Shown: positions 47,056 through 59,200 of the stretch, in pieces
How positions within the stretch are numbered: the first letter of the stretch is position 1
Layout of the letters: the number at the start of each line of letters is the position of its first letter
Assembly (NCBI RefSeq): GCF_904849725.1
Contig: NC_058524.1
Location: 512,166,263 to 512,230,262 of the forward strand
From: Hordeum vulgare subsp. vulgare
Lineage: Eukaryota > Streptophyta > Magnoliopsida > Poales > Poaceae
Reading direction: 5' to 3'
Length of the DNA stretch: 64,000 bases
Program-made: the position numbers and the translations under genes
Notes under the pieces: generated by a model
What the model was told of the DNA's origin: nothing
The model's database searches: none
Seen by the model: only the letters and a program-made list of their open reading frames with translations

Positions 47056-48348
47056 TTATTCTACTTCTGCCGGTGTCTCACACACTCTTGCAATATGTTC
47101 TTCATGAGTGTCTACGTGTATCACATCCACCTCTACATTGATGGGGTCTCCAGCCATGTAATGCTTGAGTCTTTGCCCATTCACAACATGTGGTTTTGTG
47201 CCTTCAAAATTATTAATCTTGATTGCACCAGAGTGGTAGACTTCTTCGATATGGTACGGTCCTTCCCACTTGGAAAGTAATTTACCTAGAGAAAACCTGA
47301 AACGAGATCTATACAACAAAACTTTATCACCAACATTAAATTCACATTTCAAAATTCTCTTGTCATGCCACTTCTTTACCTTTTCTTTGAACATTTTTGC
47401 GCTCTCGTAAGCTTCACTTCTCCACTCATCTAGAGAAGTCAAGTTCATGAGACGCTTTTCACCAGCAAGCTTTGGGTAAGCATTAAGCTCTCTAACAGCC
47501 CAGAAAGTTTTGTGCTCTAACTCTAAAGGTAGATGGCATGCCTTGCCATAGACCATTCTATACGGAGACATCCCCATGGGATTTTTGTAAGCAGTTTTAT
47601 ACGCCCACAAGGCATCTCCTAACTTTTTGGACCAGTCCTTTCTAGAACTGTTCACTGTCTTTTGCAAAATCAACTTGATCTCTCTATTTGTGAGCTCAAC
47701 TTGCACACTTGTTTGAGGGTGGTAAGGTGAAGCAATTCTATGATTAACATCATATTTGGCTAGAGCTTTTCTAAAAGCACCATGTGTAAAATGTGATCCT
47801 CCGTCGGTCATGAGGTACCTAGGTACACCAAACCTAGGGAAGATTACATCCTTGAGCATTTTCAAAGATGTCTTGTGATCAACACTTTCAGTGGGGATTG
47901 CTTCAACCCACTTGGTCGCACAATCAACAGCCACTAAGATGTGAGCGTACTTGTGTGAAGGAGGAAAAGGACCCATAAAATCAAACCCCCAGCAATCAAA
48001 AGGCTCAATGACTAGAGAATAATTCATAGGCATCTCATTTCTCCTACTAATATTACTAACTCTCTCGCACTTATCACAAGATAAAACATAATTTCTAGCG
48101 TCTTGAAAGAGAATAGGCCAATAATAACCTGACTAGAGAACCTTGGGTGCGGTCCTCTCACCGGCATGATGTCCTCCATAAGGGTTGTTATGACATTGTC
48201 TCAAGATATCCTTCTGCTCATGTTCCGGTATGCATCTCCTCACGATCCCATCCGCACCTTCTCTAAAAAGATGTGGGTCATCCCAAAAGTAATACCTCAA
48301 GTCGTGGAAGAACTTCTTCCTCAGCTGGAATGTTAAACCTGGAGGCAA
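47056..48348 (-). pseudogene. Gypsy integrase
   Basis: Frame 48033-47056 (325 residues): integrase core with FDCWGFDFMGPFP, DGGSHF and the region SPYHPQTSVQVELTNRE. The catalytic Glu is plausibly the one in VELTN. A C-terminal region follows with VLLYRSRFRFSLGKLLSKWEGP, which resembles the GKL-type tail module. Upstream, 48348-48034 holds the zinc-binding HHCC region (CHNNPYGGHH ... CDKCERV), interrupted by TAG at 48133-48135. Confidence 0.85.
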
Positions 48349-48827
48349 AAACTTTGCAACAATAAAGTTAGCATAATCTGCATACCATGGATCGGAATTA
48401 GATTGTACTTCAAAACAGACAATTGTTCATCAGGAAAGCTATCGTTGACCAGAATAGGGTCATGTGGTATGTCCTCCATCCTGGAAAGGTTGTCTGCTAC
48501 ATGGTTGTCTGCTCCCTTCCTATCAACAATCTCCAAATCAAATTCTTGAAGAAGAAGGACCCATCTGATAAGCCTTGGTTTGGCATCCTTCTTTTCCATA
48601 ATATACTTAATAGCAACATGATCAGTACGAATGACGACTTTAGAATCAACAATGTAAGTCCTAAACTTATCACAAGCAAACACTGCCGTGAAAAATTCTT
48701 TCTCAGTAGTAGCGTAATTCTTTTGAGCACTATGAACGATTTTGCTAGCATAATGTATAACATTCAATTTCTTATCAACCCTTTGTCCTAACACCGCTCC
48801 GACAGCAAAATCACTAGCATCACACAT
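48333..48827 (-). pseudogene. Gypsy RNase H
   Basis: Frame of 164 residues: [14 protein letters not shown] (first Asp), YATTEKE (Glu), RTDHVAIKY (Asp) and HVADNLSRM at the end. It is separated from RT by a TAA just upstream (48831-48833). Confidence 0.85.
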
Positions 48828-48830
48828 GAT

Positions 48831-49676
48831 TTAAAAAGGCAAATTCCAATTAGGTGGTTGGACTACAGGGGTGGTTATCAAGGCTTTATTAAGAACTTCG
48901 AAGGCTTCCTTACAATATTCATCAAACACAAAAGGAATATCCTTCTGGAGAAGATTAGTTAGGGGTTTCGAAGTCTTAGAAAAGCCTTTAATAAATCTTC
49001 TATAGAAACCAGCATGAACGAGGAAACTATGAATACCTCTAATGTCCTTTGGATAAGGTATCCTCTCAATTGCTTCGACCTTTGCCATGCCCACCTCGAT
49101 TCCCTTTTCAAAAATCTTGTGGCCAAGAACAATTCCCTCATTGACCATGAAGTGGCACTTCTCCCAGTTGAGTACCAAGTTCGTCTCCTCACATCTCTGC
49201 AAAACTTTATTAAGGTCGTGGAGACAATGGTCAAAAGAGGTTCCATAGACGGAGAAATTGTCCATGAAGACCTCCACAATTTCCTCACAAAAACCATGAA
49301 AGATAGCAAACATACACCTTTGAAAAGTAGCAGGAGCATTGCATAAACCAAAAGGCATATGTCTATAAGCATAATTACCAAAGGGACAAGTAAAACTGGT
49401 CTTCTCTTGATCGACAGTGTTAACATAGATTTGAGAGAAGCCAGAATACCCATCAAAATAACAAAAGTGAGTGTTTTTGGATAACCTTTCAAGCATTTGG
49501 TCGATGAACAACATCAGGTAGTGGTCCTTCCTAGTTGCCTTGTTCAGCTTCCTATAATCAATACACATTATATATCCAATGATAATTCTTTGAGGTATTA
49601 GTTCATTCTTATCATTAGGAACCACAGTCGTACCTCCTTTCTTCGGAACACAATGTACCAAACTTACCCACTTACT
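48831..49676 (-). pseudogene. Gypsy reverse transcriptase, 5'-truncated
   Basis: Frame 49661-48831 (276 residues): CVPKKGG, CIDYRKLNKATRKDHY, FCYFDGYSGFSQI, FGLCNAPATFQRCM, VFMDNFSVYG, LGHKI, HAGFYRRFI. The family normally has two Asp in the VFMDD box; here the second is Asn, so the active site is damaged. The gene is cut at 49676 by the Angela-like LTR; gag and protease are not in the window. Confidence 0.88.
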
Positions 49677-50943
49677 TGATGGAAATATGCCCTAGAGGCA
49701 ATAATAAAATGGTTATTTTCATATTTCCTTGTTCATGATAATTGTCTATTGTTCATGCTATAATTGTATTAACATGAAATAGTAATACATGTGTGAATAA
49801 ATAGATCATAATGTGTCCCTAGCAAGCCTCTAGATTGGCTAGTTCGTTGATCAATAGATGATCATGGTTTCCTGATCATGGACATTGGATGTCATTGATA
49901 ACAGGATCACACCATTGGGAGAATGATGTGATGGACAAGACCCATTCCTAAGCATAGCACTAGATCGTATTGTTCGTATGCTAAAGCTTTTCTAATGTCA
50001 AGTGTCTTTTCCTTTGACCGTGAGATTGTGCAACTCCCGGATACCGTAGGAGTGCTTTGGGTGTATCAACCGTCACAATGTAACTGGGTGACTATAAAGG
50101 TGCACTACGGATATCTCCGAAAGTGTCCGTTGGGTTGGTACGAATCGAGAACGGGATTTGTCACTCTGTGTGACACAGAGGTATCTTTGGGTCCACTCGG
50201 TAGAACATCATCATAATGAGCTCAGTGTGACTAAGTAGTTAGTCATGGGATGATGTGCCGCGGAACGAGTAAAGAGACTTACCAGTAACGAGATTGAACA
50301 AGGTATAGGTATACCGACGATCAAATCTCGGGCAAGTTCTAATACCGACAGACAAAGGGAACTGTATATGGGATTGATTGAATCCTTGACATCGTGGTTC
50401 ATCCGATGAGATCATCATGGAACATGTGGGAGCCACCATGTCTATCCAGATCCCGCTGATGGTTATTGGCCGGAGAGTGTCTCGGTCATGTCTGCATGAT
50501 TCCCGAACCCGTAGGGTCTACACACTTAAGGTTCGATGACGCTAGGGTTATAAGGAATTGTTATACGAGGTTACCAAAGGTTGCTCTAAGTCCCGGATGA
50601 GATCCCGGACGTCACGAGGAGCTCCGAAATGGTCCGGAGGTAAAGATTGATATATAGGATGGATAGGTTTGGACGTCGGAAATGTTTCGGGCACCACCCG
50701 CAAAGTGCCGGGACCACCGGGAGGGGCCACAAGCCCTGGAAGGCTACATGGGCCAAGTGCGGGAGGGAACCAGCCCCTAGGTGGGCTGGTGCGCCCCCCC
50801 ACATACTCAGCCCATGCGCACCAGAGAGGGAGGGAGGGGAAACCCTAGGCGCTGGTGGGCCTAAGGCCCACCTAGAGGTGCGCCACACCCTCTCCTCCCT
50901 GGCCGCCCGCCCCCCTTCTCCCATCTAGGGCTGCCGCCCCCTG
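49677..50943 (+). repeat. Angela-like 5' LTR, first part
   Basis: 1267 bp, homologous over its first 550 bp to 60285-60826. It continues at 54549 after the nested insertion. A 73-codon open frame (49995-50216) recurs at 60603-60824 in the other LTR but is an LTR by-product. Confidence 0.9.
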
Positions 50944-51109
50944 TGTTGGAATTATGCCCTAGAGGCAATAATAAATATAGTTGTTATTATAATTCATGTA
51001 TCAAGATAATCGTTTATTATCCATGCTATAATTGTATTGAATAAGACTTATATACATGTGTGGATACATAGACAAAACACTGTCCCTAACAAGCCTCTAG
51101 TTGGCTAGC
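50944..51109 (+). repeat. 5' LTR fragment of the deletion derivative
   Basis: The first 166 bp of the LTR, matching 52714 onward, ending at AGC (51107-51109), where it is fused to pol. Confidence 0.9.
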
Positions 51110-51110
51110 A

Positions 51111-52628
51111 ATGGTGGGCCCAGATTCCAACAAATGGTTGGAGGCCATGAAGTCCGAGATAGGGTCCATGTATGAAAACAAAGTGTGGACTTTGGAAGTA
51201 CTACCTGAGGGCCGCAAGGCTATTCAGAACAAATGGATCTTTAGGAAAAAGACGGACGCTCACGGCAATGTGACCGTTTATAAAGCTCGACTTGTGGAAA
51301 AGGGTTTTTCACAAGTTCAAGTAGTTGACTACGATGAGACATTCTCACCCGTAGCGATGCTTAAGTCCGTCAGAATCATGTTAGCAATAGCTGCATTTTT
51401 CGATTATGAAATCTGGCAGATGGATGTCAAAACGGCGTTCCTTAACGGTTTCCTGAAGGAAGAGTTGTATATGATGCAACCCAAAGGTTTTGTCGATCCT
51501 AAGAATGCTAACAAGGTGTGCAAGCTCCAGCGATCCATTTATGGACTGGTGCAAGCATCTCGGAGTTGGAAGAAACGCTTTGATGAGGTGATCAAAGCAT
51601 TTGGGTTTATACAAGTGGTTGGAGAATCTTGTATTTACAAGAAAGTGAGTGGGAGCTTTGTGGCGTTTCTAATATTATATGTGGATGACATATTACTGAT
51701 TAGAAACAACGTAGAGTTTTTGGAGAGCATAAAGGATTACTTGAATAAAAGTTTCTCTATGAAGGACCTAGGAGAAGCTGCTTATATTCTAGGCATTAAG
51801 ATCTACAGGGATAGATCGAAACGCGTGATAGGACTTTCACAAAGCATATACCTTGATAAAGTTTTGAAGAGGTTCAAAATGGAACAGTCCAAGAAAGGGT
51901 TCTTGCCAGTTTTACAAGGTACGAGATTGAGTAAGACTCAGTGCCCAGCAACTGATAAGGATAGAGAGCATATGAGCACTGTCCCCTATGCTTCAGCCAT
52001 AGGTTCTCTCATGTATGCAATGCTGTGCACTAGACCAGACGTTAGTCTGGCCATAAGTATGGCAGGCAGGTTCCAGAGTAATCCAGGAGTGGATCACTGG
52101 ACGGCGGTCAAGAATATCCTGAAGTACCTGAAAAGGACTAAGGAGATGTTTCTCGTGTATGGAGGTGATGAAGAGCTCGCCATAAAGGGTTACGTCGATG
52201 CAAGCTTTGACACAGATCCGGACGACTCTAAGTCGCAGACCGGATACGTATTTATTATTAATGGGTGTGCGGTAAGCTGGTGCAGTTCCAAGCAAAGCGT
52301 CGTAGCAGATTCTACATGTGAAGCAGAGTACATGGCTGCCTCGGAGGCAGCTAAGGAGGATGTCTGGATGAAGCAGTTCATGACGGATCTTGGAGTGGTG
52401 CCAAGCGCACTGAATCCAATAACCTTGTTCTGTGACAACACGGGTGCCATTGCCTTAGCAAAGGAACCACGATTTCACAAGAAGACCAGACACATCAAAC
52501 GACGCTTCAACCTCACCCGCGACTACGTCGAAGGGGAGGACGTAAATATATGCAAAGTGCACACGAATCTGAATGTAGCACACCCGCTGACTAAACCTCT
52601 TCCACGGGAAAAGCATGCTCAACACTAG
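51111..52628 (+). pseudogene. Copia RT-RNase H fragment, open frame of 505 codons
   Basis: Matches the C-terminal half of the 30731-34711 polyprotein from its residue about 419 onward. RT has QMDVKTAFLNG and YVDDILLI (about 189-196). RNase H has YVDASFD, STCEAEY and FCDNTGAI. All visible catalytic residues are kept. It ends at TAG (52626-52628), about ten codons earlier than the relative, where the related copy has a Gln codon. There is no gag, protease or integrase. Confidence 0.88.
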
Positions 52629-52713
52629 AACTGTATGGGTGTTAGATTTATTACAGTGTAATTCACATGATGATGTGAGGGCTAGATTAATGACTCTAGT
52701 GCAAGTGGGAAAC

Positions 52714-54543
52714 TGTTGGAATTATGCCCTAGAGGCAATAATAAATATAGTTGTTATTATAATTCCTGTATCAAGATAATTGTTTATTATCCATGCTATA
52801 ATTGTATTGAATGAAGACTTATATACATGTGTGGATACATAGACAAAACACTGTCCCTAGCAAGCCTCTAGTTGGCTAGCCAGTTGATCAAAGATAGTCA
52901 TGGTCTTCTGATTATATACAAGGTGTTGTTGCTTGATAACTGGATCACGTCATTAGGAGAATCACGTGATGGACTGGACCCGAACTAATAGACGTAGCAT
53001 GTTGATCGTGTCATTTTGTTGCTACTGTTTTCTGCATGTCAAGTATTTGTTCCTATGACCATGAGATCATATAACTCACTGACACCGGAGGAATGCTTTG
53101 TGTGTATCAAACGTCGCAACGTAACTGGGTGACTATAAAGATGCTCTACAGGTATCTCCGAAGGTGTTCGTTGAGTTAGTATGGATCGAGACTGGGATTT
53201 GTCACTCCGTGTGACGGAGAGGTATCTCGGGGCCCACTCGGTAATACAACATCACACACAAGCCTTGCAAGCAATGTGACTTAATGTAAGTTGCGGGATC
53301 TTGTATTATGGTACGAGTAAAGATACTTGTCGGTAAACGAGATTGAAATAGGTATGTGGATACTAACGATCGAATCTCGGGCAAGTAACACACCGAAGGA
53401 CAAAGGGAATGACATACGGGATTATATGAATCCTTGGCACTGAGGTTCAAACGATAAGATCTTCGTAGAATATGTGGGATCCAATATGGGCATCCAGGTC
53501 CCGCTATTGGATATTGACCGAGGAGTCACTCGGGTCATGTCTACATAGTTCTCGAACCCGCAGGGTCTGCACACTTAAGGTTTGACGTTGTTTTATGCGT
53601 ATTTGAGTTATATGGTTGGTTACCGAATGTTGTTCGGAGTCCCGGATGAGATCACGGACGTCACGAGGGTTTCTGGAATGGTCCGAAAATGAAGATTGAT
53701 ATATAGGATGACCTCATTTGATTACCGGAAGGTTTTCGGAGTTACCGGGAATGTACCGGGAATGACGAATGGGTTTCGGGTGTTCACCGGGGGGGGGGGG
53801 GGCAACCCACCCCAGGGAAGCCCATAGGCCTTGGGGGTGGCGCACCAGCCCTTGGTGGGCTGGTGGGAGAGCCCAAGAAGGTCCTATGCGCCAAGGATAG
53901 AAAATCAAAGAGAAAGAAAAAAAAGGAGGTGGGAAAGGAGAGAAGGACTCCACTTTCCAATCCTAGTTGGACTAGGATTGGAGGAGGACTCCTCCTCCCT
54001 TGGTGGCGCTGCCCTTGGGGCTCCTTGAGCCTCAAGGCAAGCCTCCCCTCCCTCCTCCTATATATATGGAGCAATTAGGGCTGATTTGAGACAACTTTTC
54101 CAAGGCAGCCCGACCACATAACTCCACGGTTTGACCTCTAGATCGCGTCTCTGCGGAGCTCGGGCGGAGCCCTGCCGAGATTAGATCATCACCAACCTCC
54201 GGAGCGCCGTCATGCTACCGGAGAACTCATCTACCTCTCCATCTCTCTTGCTGGATCAAGAAGGCCGAGATCATCGTCGAGCTGTACGTGTGCTGAACGC
54301 GGAGGTGCCGTCCGTTCGGCACTAGATCGTGGGACGGATCGCGGGACGGTTCGTGGGACGGTTCGCGGGGCGGATCGAGGGACGTGAGGATGTTCCACTA
54401 CATCAACCGCATTCACTAACGCTTCTGCTGTGCGATCTACAAGGGTACATAGATCGGAAATCCCCTCTCATAGATGGACATCACCATGATAGGTCTTCGT
54501 GCGCGTATGAAATTTTTTGTTTCCCATGCGACGTTCCCCAACA
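52714..54543 (+). repeat. 3' LTR of the deletion derivative (1830 bp)
   Basis: TGTTGGAATT to CCAACA, preceded by the tract GCAAGTGGGAAAC (52701-52713). Homologous in reverse to 28862-30678 and 35967-37783. TATA-like CCTATATATATGG near 54057-54069. Confidence 0.92.
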
Positions 54544-54548
54544 CCCTC

Positions 54549-55021
54549 AAGGGGGCGCCACCCCTCCCTTCCCTCTATATATTGTGGGGGTTTTGGGCCT
54601 TTGGAGATACGGTTTTCCATCTCTCTCTCGACGCAGACCTGCTCTTCTTCTTCCTCCTCTCCCACGGTGCTTGGCGAAGCCCTGCCGGGAGACCTCGTCT
54701 CTCCATCGACACCATGCCGTCGTGCTGTCGGAGATCTTCCCCAACCTCTCCCTCCTCCTTGCTGGATCAAGGTGCGGGAGACTTCACCGGGCTGCACGTG
54801 TGTTGAACGCAGAGGTGTCGTGGTTCGGCCCTAGATCGGAATGACACCGCGATCTAAATCGCCGCAAGTACGAATCCATCAACCGCGTTCTAGCAACGCT
54901 TACGCTTAGCAATCTTCAAAGGTATGAAGATGCACTCACCCCTCTCTCGTTGCTGGTCTCTCCATAGTAAGATCTGAATATGGCGTAGGAAAATTTTGAA
55001 TTTATGCTACGTTACCCAACA
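54549..55021 (+). repeat. Angela-like 5' LTR, second part
   Basis: Resumes the LTR after the nested element and ends CCCAACA (55021). Contains CTCTATATATTG (54571-54582) as a possible TATA. Total LTR length without the insertion is about 1.74 kb, usual for Angela. Confidence 0.88.
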
Positions 55022-55022
55022 G

Positions 55023-55038
55023 TGGCATCCGAGCCAGG
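55023..55038 (+). other. primer-binding site of the Angela-like element
   Basis: TGGCATCCGAGCCAGG one base after the LTR end; a variant of the initiator tRNA-Met complement. Confidence 0.8.
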
Positions 55039-56292
55039 TTTTCCATGCGTAGATTCTATGCACGAGTAGAAGACAAAAGGTTGTGGGCGCTGATTTGTCA
55101 ATTGCTTGCCGCTACTAGTCTTATTCTTTTCCAGCGGTATTGTGGGATGAAGCGGCCCGGACCGACCTTACACGTAGGCTTACGTGAGATAGGTTCCACC
55201 GGCCAACATGCACACCGTGCATAAAGGTGGCTAGCGGGTGTCTGTCTCTCCCACTCTAGTCGGATTGGATTTGATGAAAAGGGTCCTTATGAAGGGTAAA
55301 TACTTTGGCATATCATCGGTGTGGCTGTCACGTAGGTAACAAGGCGTTCTTGCTAGAAACCCAAATCAGCCACGTAAAACTTGCAACAACAATTAGAGGA
55401 CGTCTAACTTGTTTTTGCACGGTTTGACATGTGATGTGATATGGCCAAAGTTGTGATGTTACATGTGTGATGTATGACAATCATGTTATTGTAATAGGAT
55501 TCACAACTTGCATGTCGATGAGTATGAAAACTGACAGGAGCCATAGGAGTTATCTTAATTTATTGTATGAGATGCAACGCCATGTGTTTACTACTTTTAC
55601 TTCATTACTATCAGTTAGCTATAGTGGTAGTGGTAGTACTAGTTGACGTGACGACTTCACGGAGACACGATGATGGAGATCATGATGATGGAGATCATGG
55701 TGTCACGCCGGTGACAATGATGATCATGCCATGCCTAAAGATGGAGATGGAAGGATAAAAGATGATAACGGCCATATCATGTCACTATATGATTGCATGT
55801 GATGTTTTTCATGTTTTCACCTTATTGCTTAGAATGACGGTAGCATAATAAGATGATCCCTCATAAAATTTCGAGAACGTATTCCCCTAAGTGTGCACCG
55901 TTGCGAAGGATCGTTGTCTCTAAGCACCACGTGATGATCGGGTGTGATAGATTCTAACGTTCACATACAACGGGTGTAAGCCAGATTTACACACGCGAAA
56001 CACTTAGGTTGACTCGACGAGCTTAGCATGTACAGACATGAACTCGAATACAAGATACCGAAAGGTCGAACATGAGTCGTATGGTTGAATACGATGAGCA
56101 TGAAGTTGCTCACCATGACGACTAGTCCGTCTCACGTGATGATCGGACACGGGTTAGTCAACATGGATCATGTATCACTTAGATGACTAGAGGGATGTCG
56201 ATTTAAGTGGGAGTTCACACTTAATTTGATTAAATGAACTTAATTGTCATGAACTTAGTCTAAAAGTTGTCTTTACAAATATTGTAGATCCA
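55039..56292 (+). other. Angela-like untranslated leader
   Basis: About 1.25 kb between PBS and gag with no supported gene. The short open frames are not conserved with the related leader at 34712-35950. Confidence 0.7.
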
Positions 56293-59200
56293 ATGGCCAA
56301 CGCACCTATCAACCTCAATTTCAACGCATTCCTAGAGAAGAAGAAGCTGAAAGATGATGGTAGCAACTATGCGGATTGGGTCCGCAACTTGAAGCTCATC
56401 CTCGAAGCAGCTAAAAAGTCTTATGTCCTTAATGCACCGCTAGGTGACCCTCCTGCTCCCGCAGCGGCCCAGGACATTCAAAACGTCTGGCAGACGCGAA
56501 GTGATGACTACTCTCTGGTTAGGTGTGGCATGTTATACATTTTGGAAACGGGGCTCCAAAGGCGTTTTGAGCAACACGGAGCATATGAGATGTTCGAGGA
56601 GCTGAAACTAGTTTTTCAAGCTCATGCCCGTGTCGAGAGATATGAAGTCTCCGACAAGTTATTTAGCTCTAAGATGGAGGAGAACAGTTCTGTTAGTGAG
56701 CATATACTCAGAATGTCTGGGTTACACGGTCGTCTGACTTCGCTTGGAGTCGAACTTCCGGATGACGCTGTAATTGACAGAATCCTCCAGTCTCTCCCAC
56801 CAAGCTACAAGGGTTTTGTGCTGAACTACAACATGCAAGGGATGGAAAAGACCATTCCCGAGTTGTACTCGATGCTGAAATCTGCAGAAGTAGAAATCAA
56901 GAAAGAGGATCAAGTGTTGATGGTCAATAAGAGCACAAGTTTTAAGAAGGGCAAGGGTAAGAAGAACTTCAAGAAAGACGGTAAAGCCGTTGCTGCGCCC
57001 AGTAAGCCAGATACTGGGAAGAAGAAAAAGAATGGACCCAAGCCTGAGACTGAGTGCTTCTATTGCACGGAAAAGATCACTGGAAGCGGAAATGCCCCAA
57101 GTACTTAGCGGACAAGAAGGCCGGCAACGTTAAAGGTATATGTGATATACATGTTATTGATGTGTACCTTACCAGCGCTCGTAGTAGCTCCTGGGTATTT
57201 GATACCGGTGTTGTTGCTCACATTTGCAACTCAAAGCAGGAACTGCGGAATAAGCGGAGATTGGCCAAGGACGAGGTGACGATGCGCGTCGAGAATGGCT
57301 CCAAGGTCGATGTGATCGCCGTCGGCATGCTGCCTCTACATCTACCGTCGGGATTAGTTTTAAACCTTAATAATTGTTATTTAGTACCAGCTTTGAGCAT
57401 GAATATTGTATCAGGGTCTTGCTTAATGCGAGACAACTACTCATTTAAGTTAGAGAATAATGGTTGTTCTATTTGTATGAGTGATATGTTTTATGGTCAT
57501 GCTCCGCTGGTGAATGGTTTATTCTTGATGAATCTCGATCGTGATGTTACACATATTCATAGTGCGAGTACCAAAAGATGTAAAGTTGATAATGATAGTC
57601 CCACATACTTGTGGCACTGCTGCCTTGGTCATATCGGTGTTAAGCGCATGAAGAAGCTCCATACTGATGGACTATTAGAGTCCTTGACTCTGAATCATTT
57701 GACACATGCGAACCGTGCCTCATGGGCAAGATGACTGAGACTCCATTCTCAGGAATAATGGAGAGAGCGACCGACTTATTGGAAATAATACATACTGATG
57801 TGTGTGGTCCAATGAACATTGAAGCTCGCGGTGGCTACCGTTATGTTCTCACTCTCACCGATGATTTGAGTAGGTATGGTATATCTACTTGATGAAGCAC
57901 AAATCTGAGACGTTTGAAAAGTTCAAGGAATTTCAGAGTGAGGTTGAGAATCAACGTGACAGAAAAATTAAGTGTCTACGATCTAATCGTGGAGGAGAAT
58001 ATTTGATTCACGAGTTTGGCACACACCTAAGGAAGTGTGGAATTGTTTCACAACTAACGCCGCCTGGCACACCGCAACGCCACGGAGTGTCTGAACGTCG
58101 TAATCGCACTTTATTAGATATGGTACGATCTATGATGTCTCTTACCGACTTACCGCTATCATTTTGGGGATACGCATTAGAAACTGCATCATTCACTTTA
58201 AATAGGGCACCGTCTAAATCCGTTGAGACGACACCGTATGAACTATGGTTTGGCAAGAAACCTAAGTTGTCGTTTCTTAAAGTTTGGGGCTGCGATGCTT
58301 ATGTGAAGAAACTTCAACCAGAAAAGCTCGAACCCAAAGCGGAGCAATGCGTATTCATAGGATACCCTAAGGAAACTATTGGGTATACCTTCAATCTTAG
58401 ATCTGAAGGTAAAACCTTTATTGCCAAGAACGGATCCTTTCTAGAGAAAGAGTTTCTCTCGAAAGAAGTAAGTGGGAGGAAAGTAGAACTTGATGAGGTA
58501 ACTACACCCCCTCTCGAACCGAAGAGTAGCGCAGCGCGGGAAATTGTTCCTGTGGCGCCTACGCCAACTGAAGAGGAAGTTAATGATGATGATCATGAAG
58601 CTTCGGATCAAGTTAGTACTGAACCCCGAAGGTCCACAAGGGTACGATCCGCACCAGAGTGGTACGGCAACCCTGTGATGGAAATCATGTTGTTAGACAA
58701 CGGTGAACCTTCGAACTATGAAGAAGCATTGGCGGGCCCGGATTCCAACAAATGGCTTGAGGCTATGAAATCCGAGATAGGATCCATGTATGAGAACAAA
58801 TTATGGGCTTTGGTGGACTTGCCCGATGATCGGCAAGCCATAGAAAATAAATGGATCTTTAAGAAGAAGACTGATGCAAATGGTAATGTGACCGTTTACA
58901 AAGCTCGACTTGTTGCAAAGGGTTTTCGACAAATTCAAGGAGTTGACTACGATGAGACTTTTTCTCCCGTAGCGAAGCTGAAGTCAGTCAGAATCATGTT
59001 AGCAATTGCCGCTTTTCATGATTATGAAATTTGGCAAATGGACGTCAAAACAACGTTCCTTAACGGACATCTTAAGGAAGAGTTGTATATGATGCAACCA
59101 AAAGGTTTTGTCGACCCTAAGAGTGCTAACAAGGTATGCAAGCTCCAACGCTCCATCTATGGGCTGGTGCAAGCATCTCGGAGTTGGAACATTCGCTTTA

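Larger units (their letters stand above)
50944..54543 (+). mobile_element. BARE/WIS-like Copia deletion derivative nested in the Angela-like LTR
   Basis: Left LTR fragment 50944-51109 (TGTTGGAATTATGCC...), joined directly to the RT-RNase H end of pol (51111-52628), then a full 3' LTR 52714-54543. Flanks are CCCTG (50939-50943) and CCCTC (54544-54548), a target duplication with one difference. Most of the 5' LTR, the leader, gag, protease and integrase are gone. Confidence 0.9.

Noticed and set aside
49995..50216. 73-codon frame shared by both Angela-like LTRs (also 60603-60824)
   Set aside because: Conservation is explained by LTR identity; no separate evidence for a protein.
51111..52628. 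Possible domesticated host RT gene (505 codons, open)
   Set aside because: It sits between a matching LTR fragment and a full LTR with a near-perfect target duplication, so it is a deletion derivative of a retrotransposon; age alone can explain the open frame.
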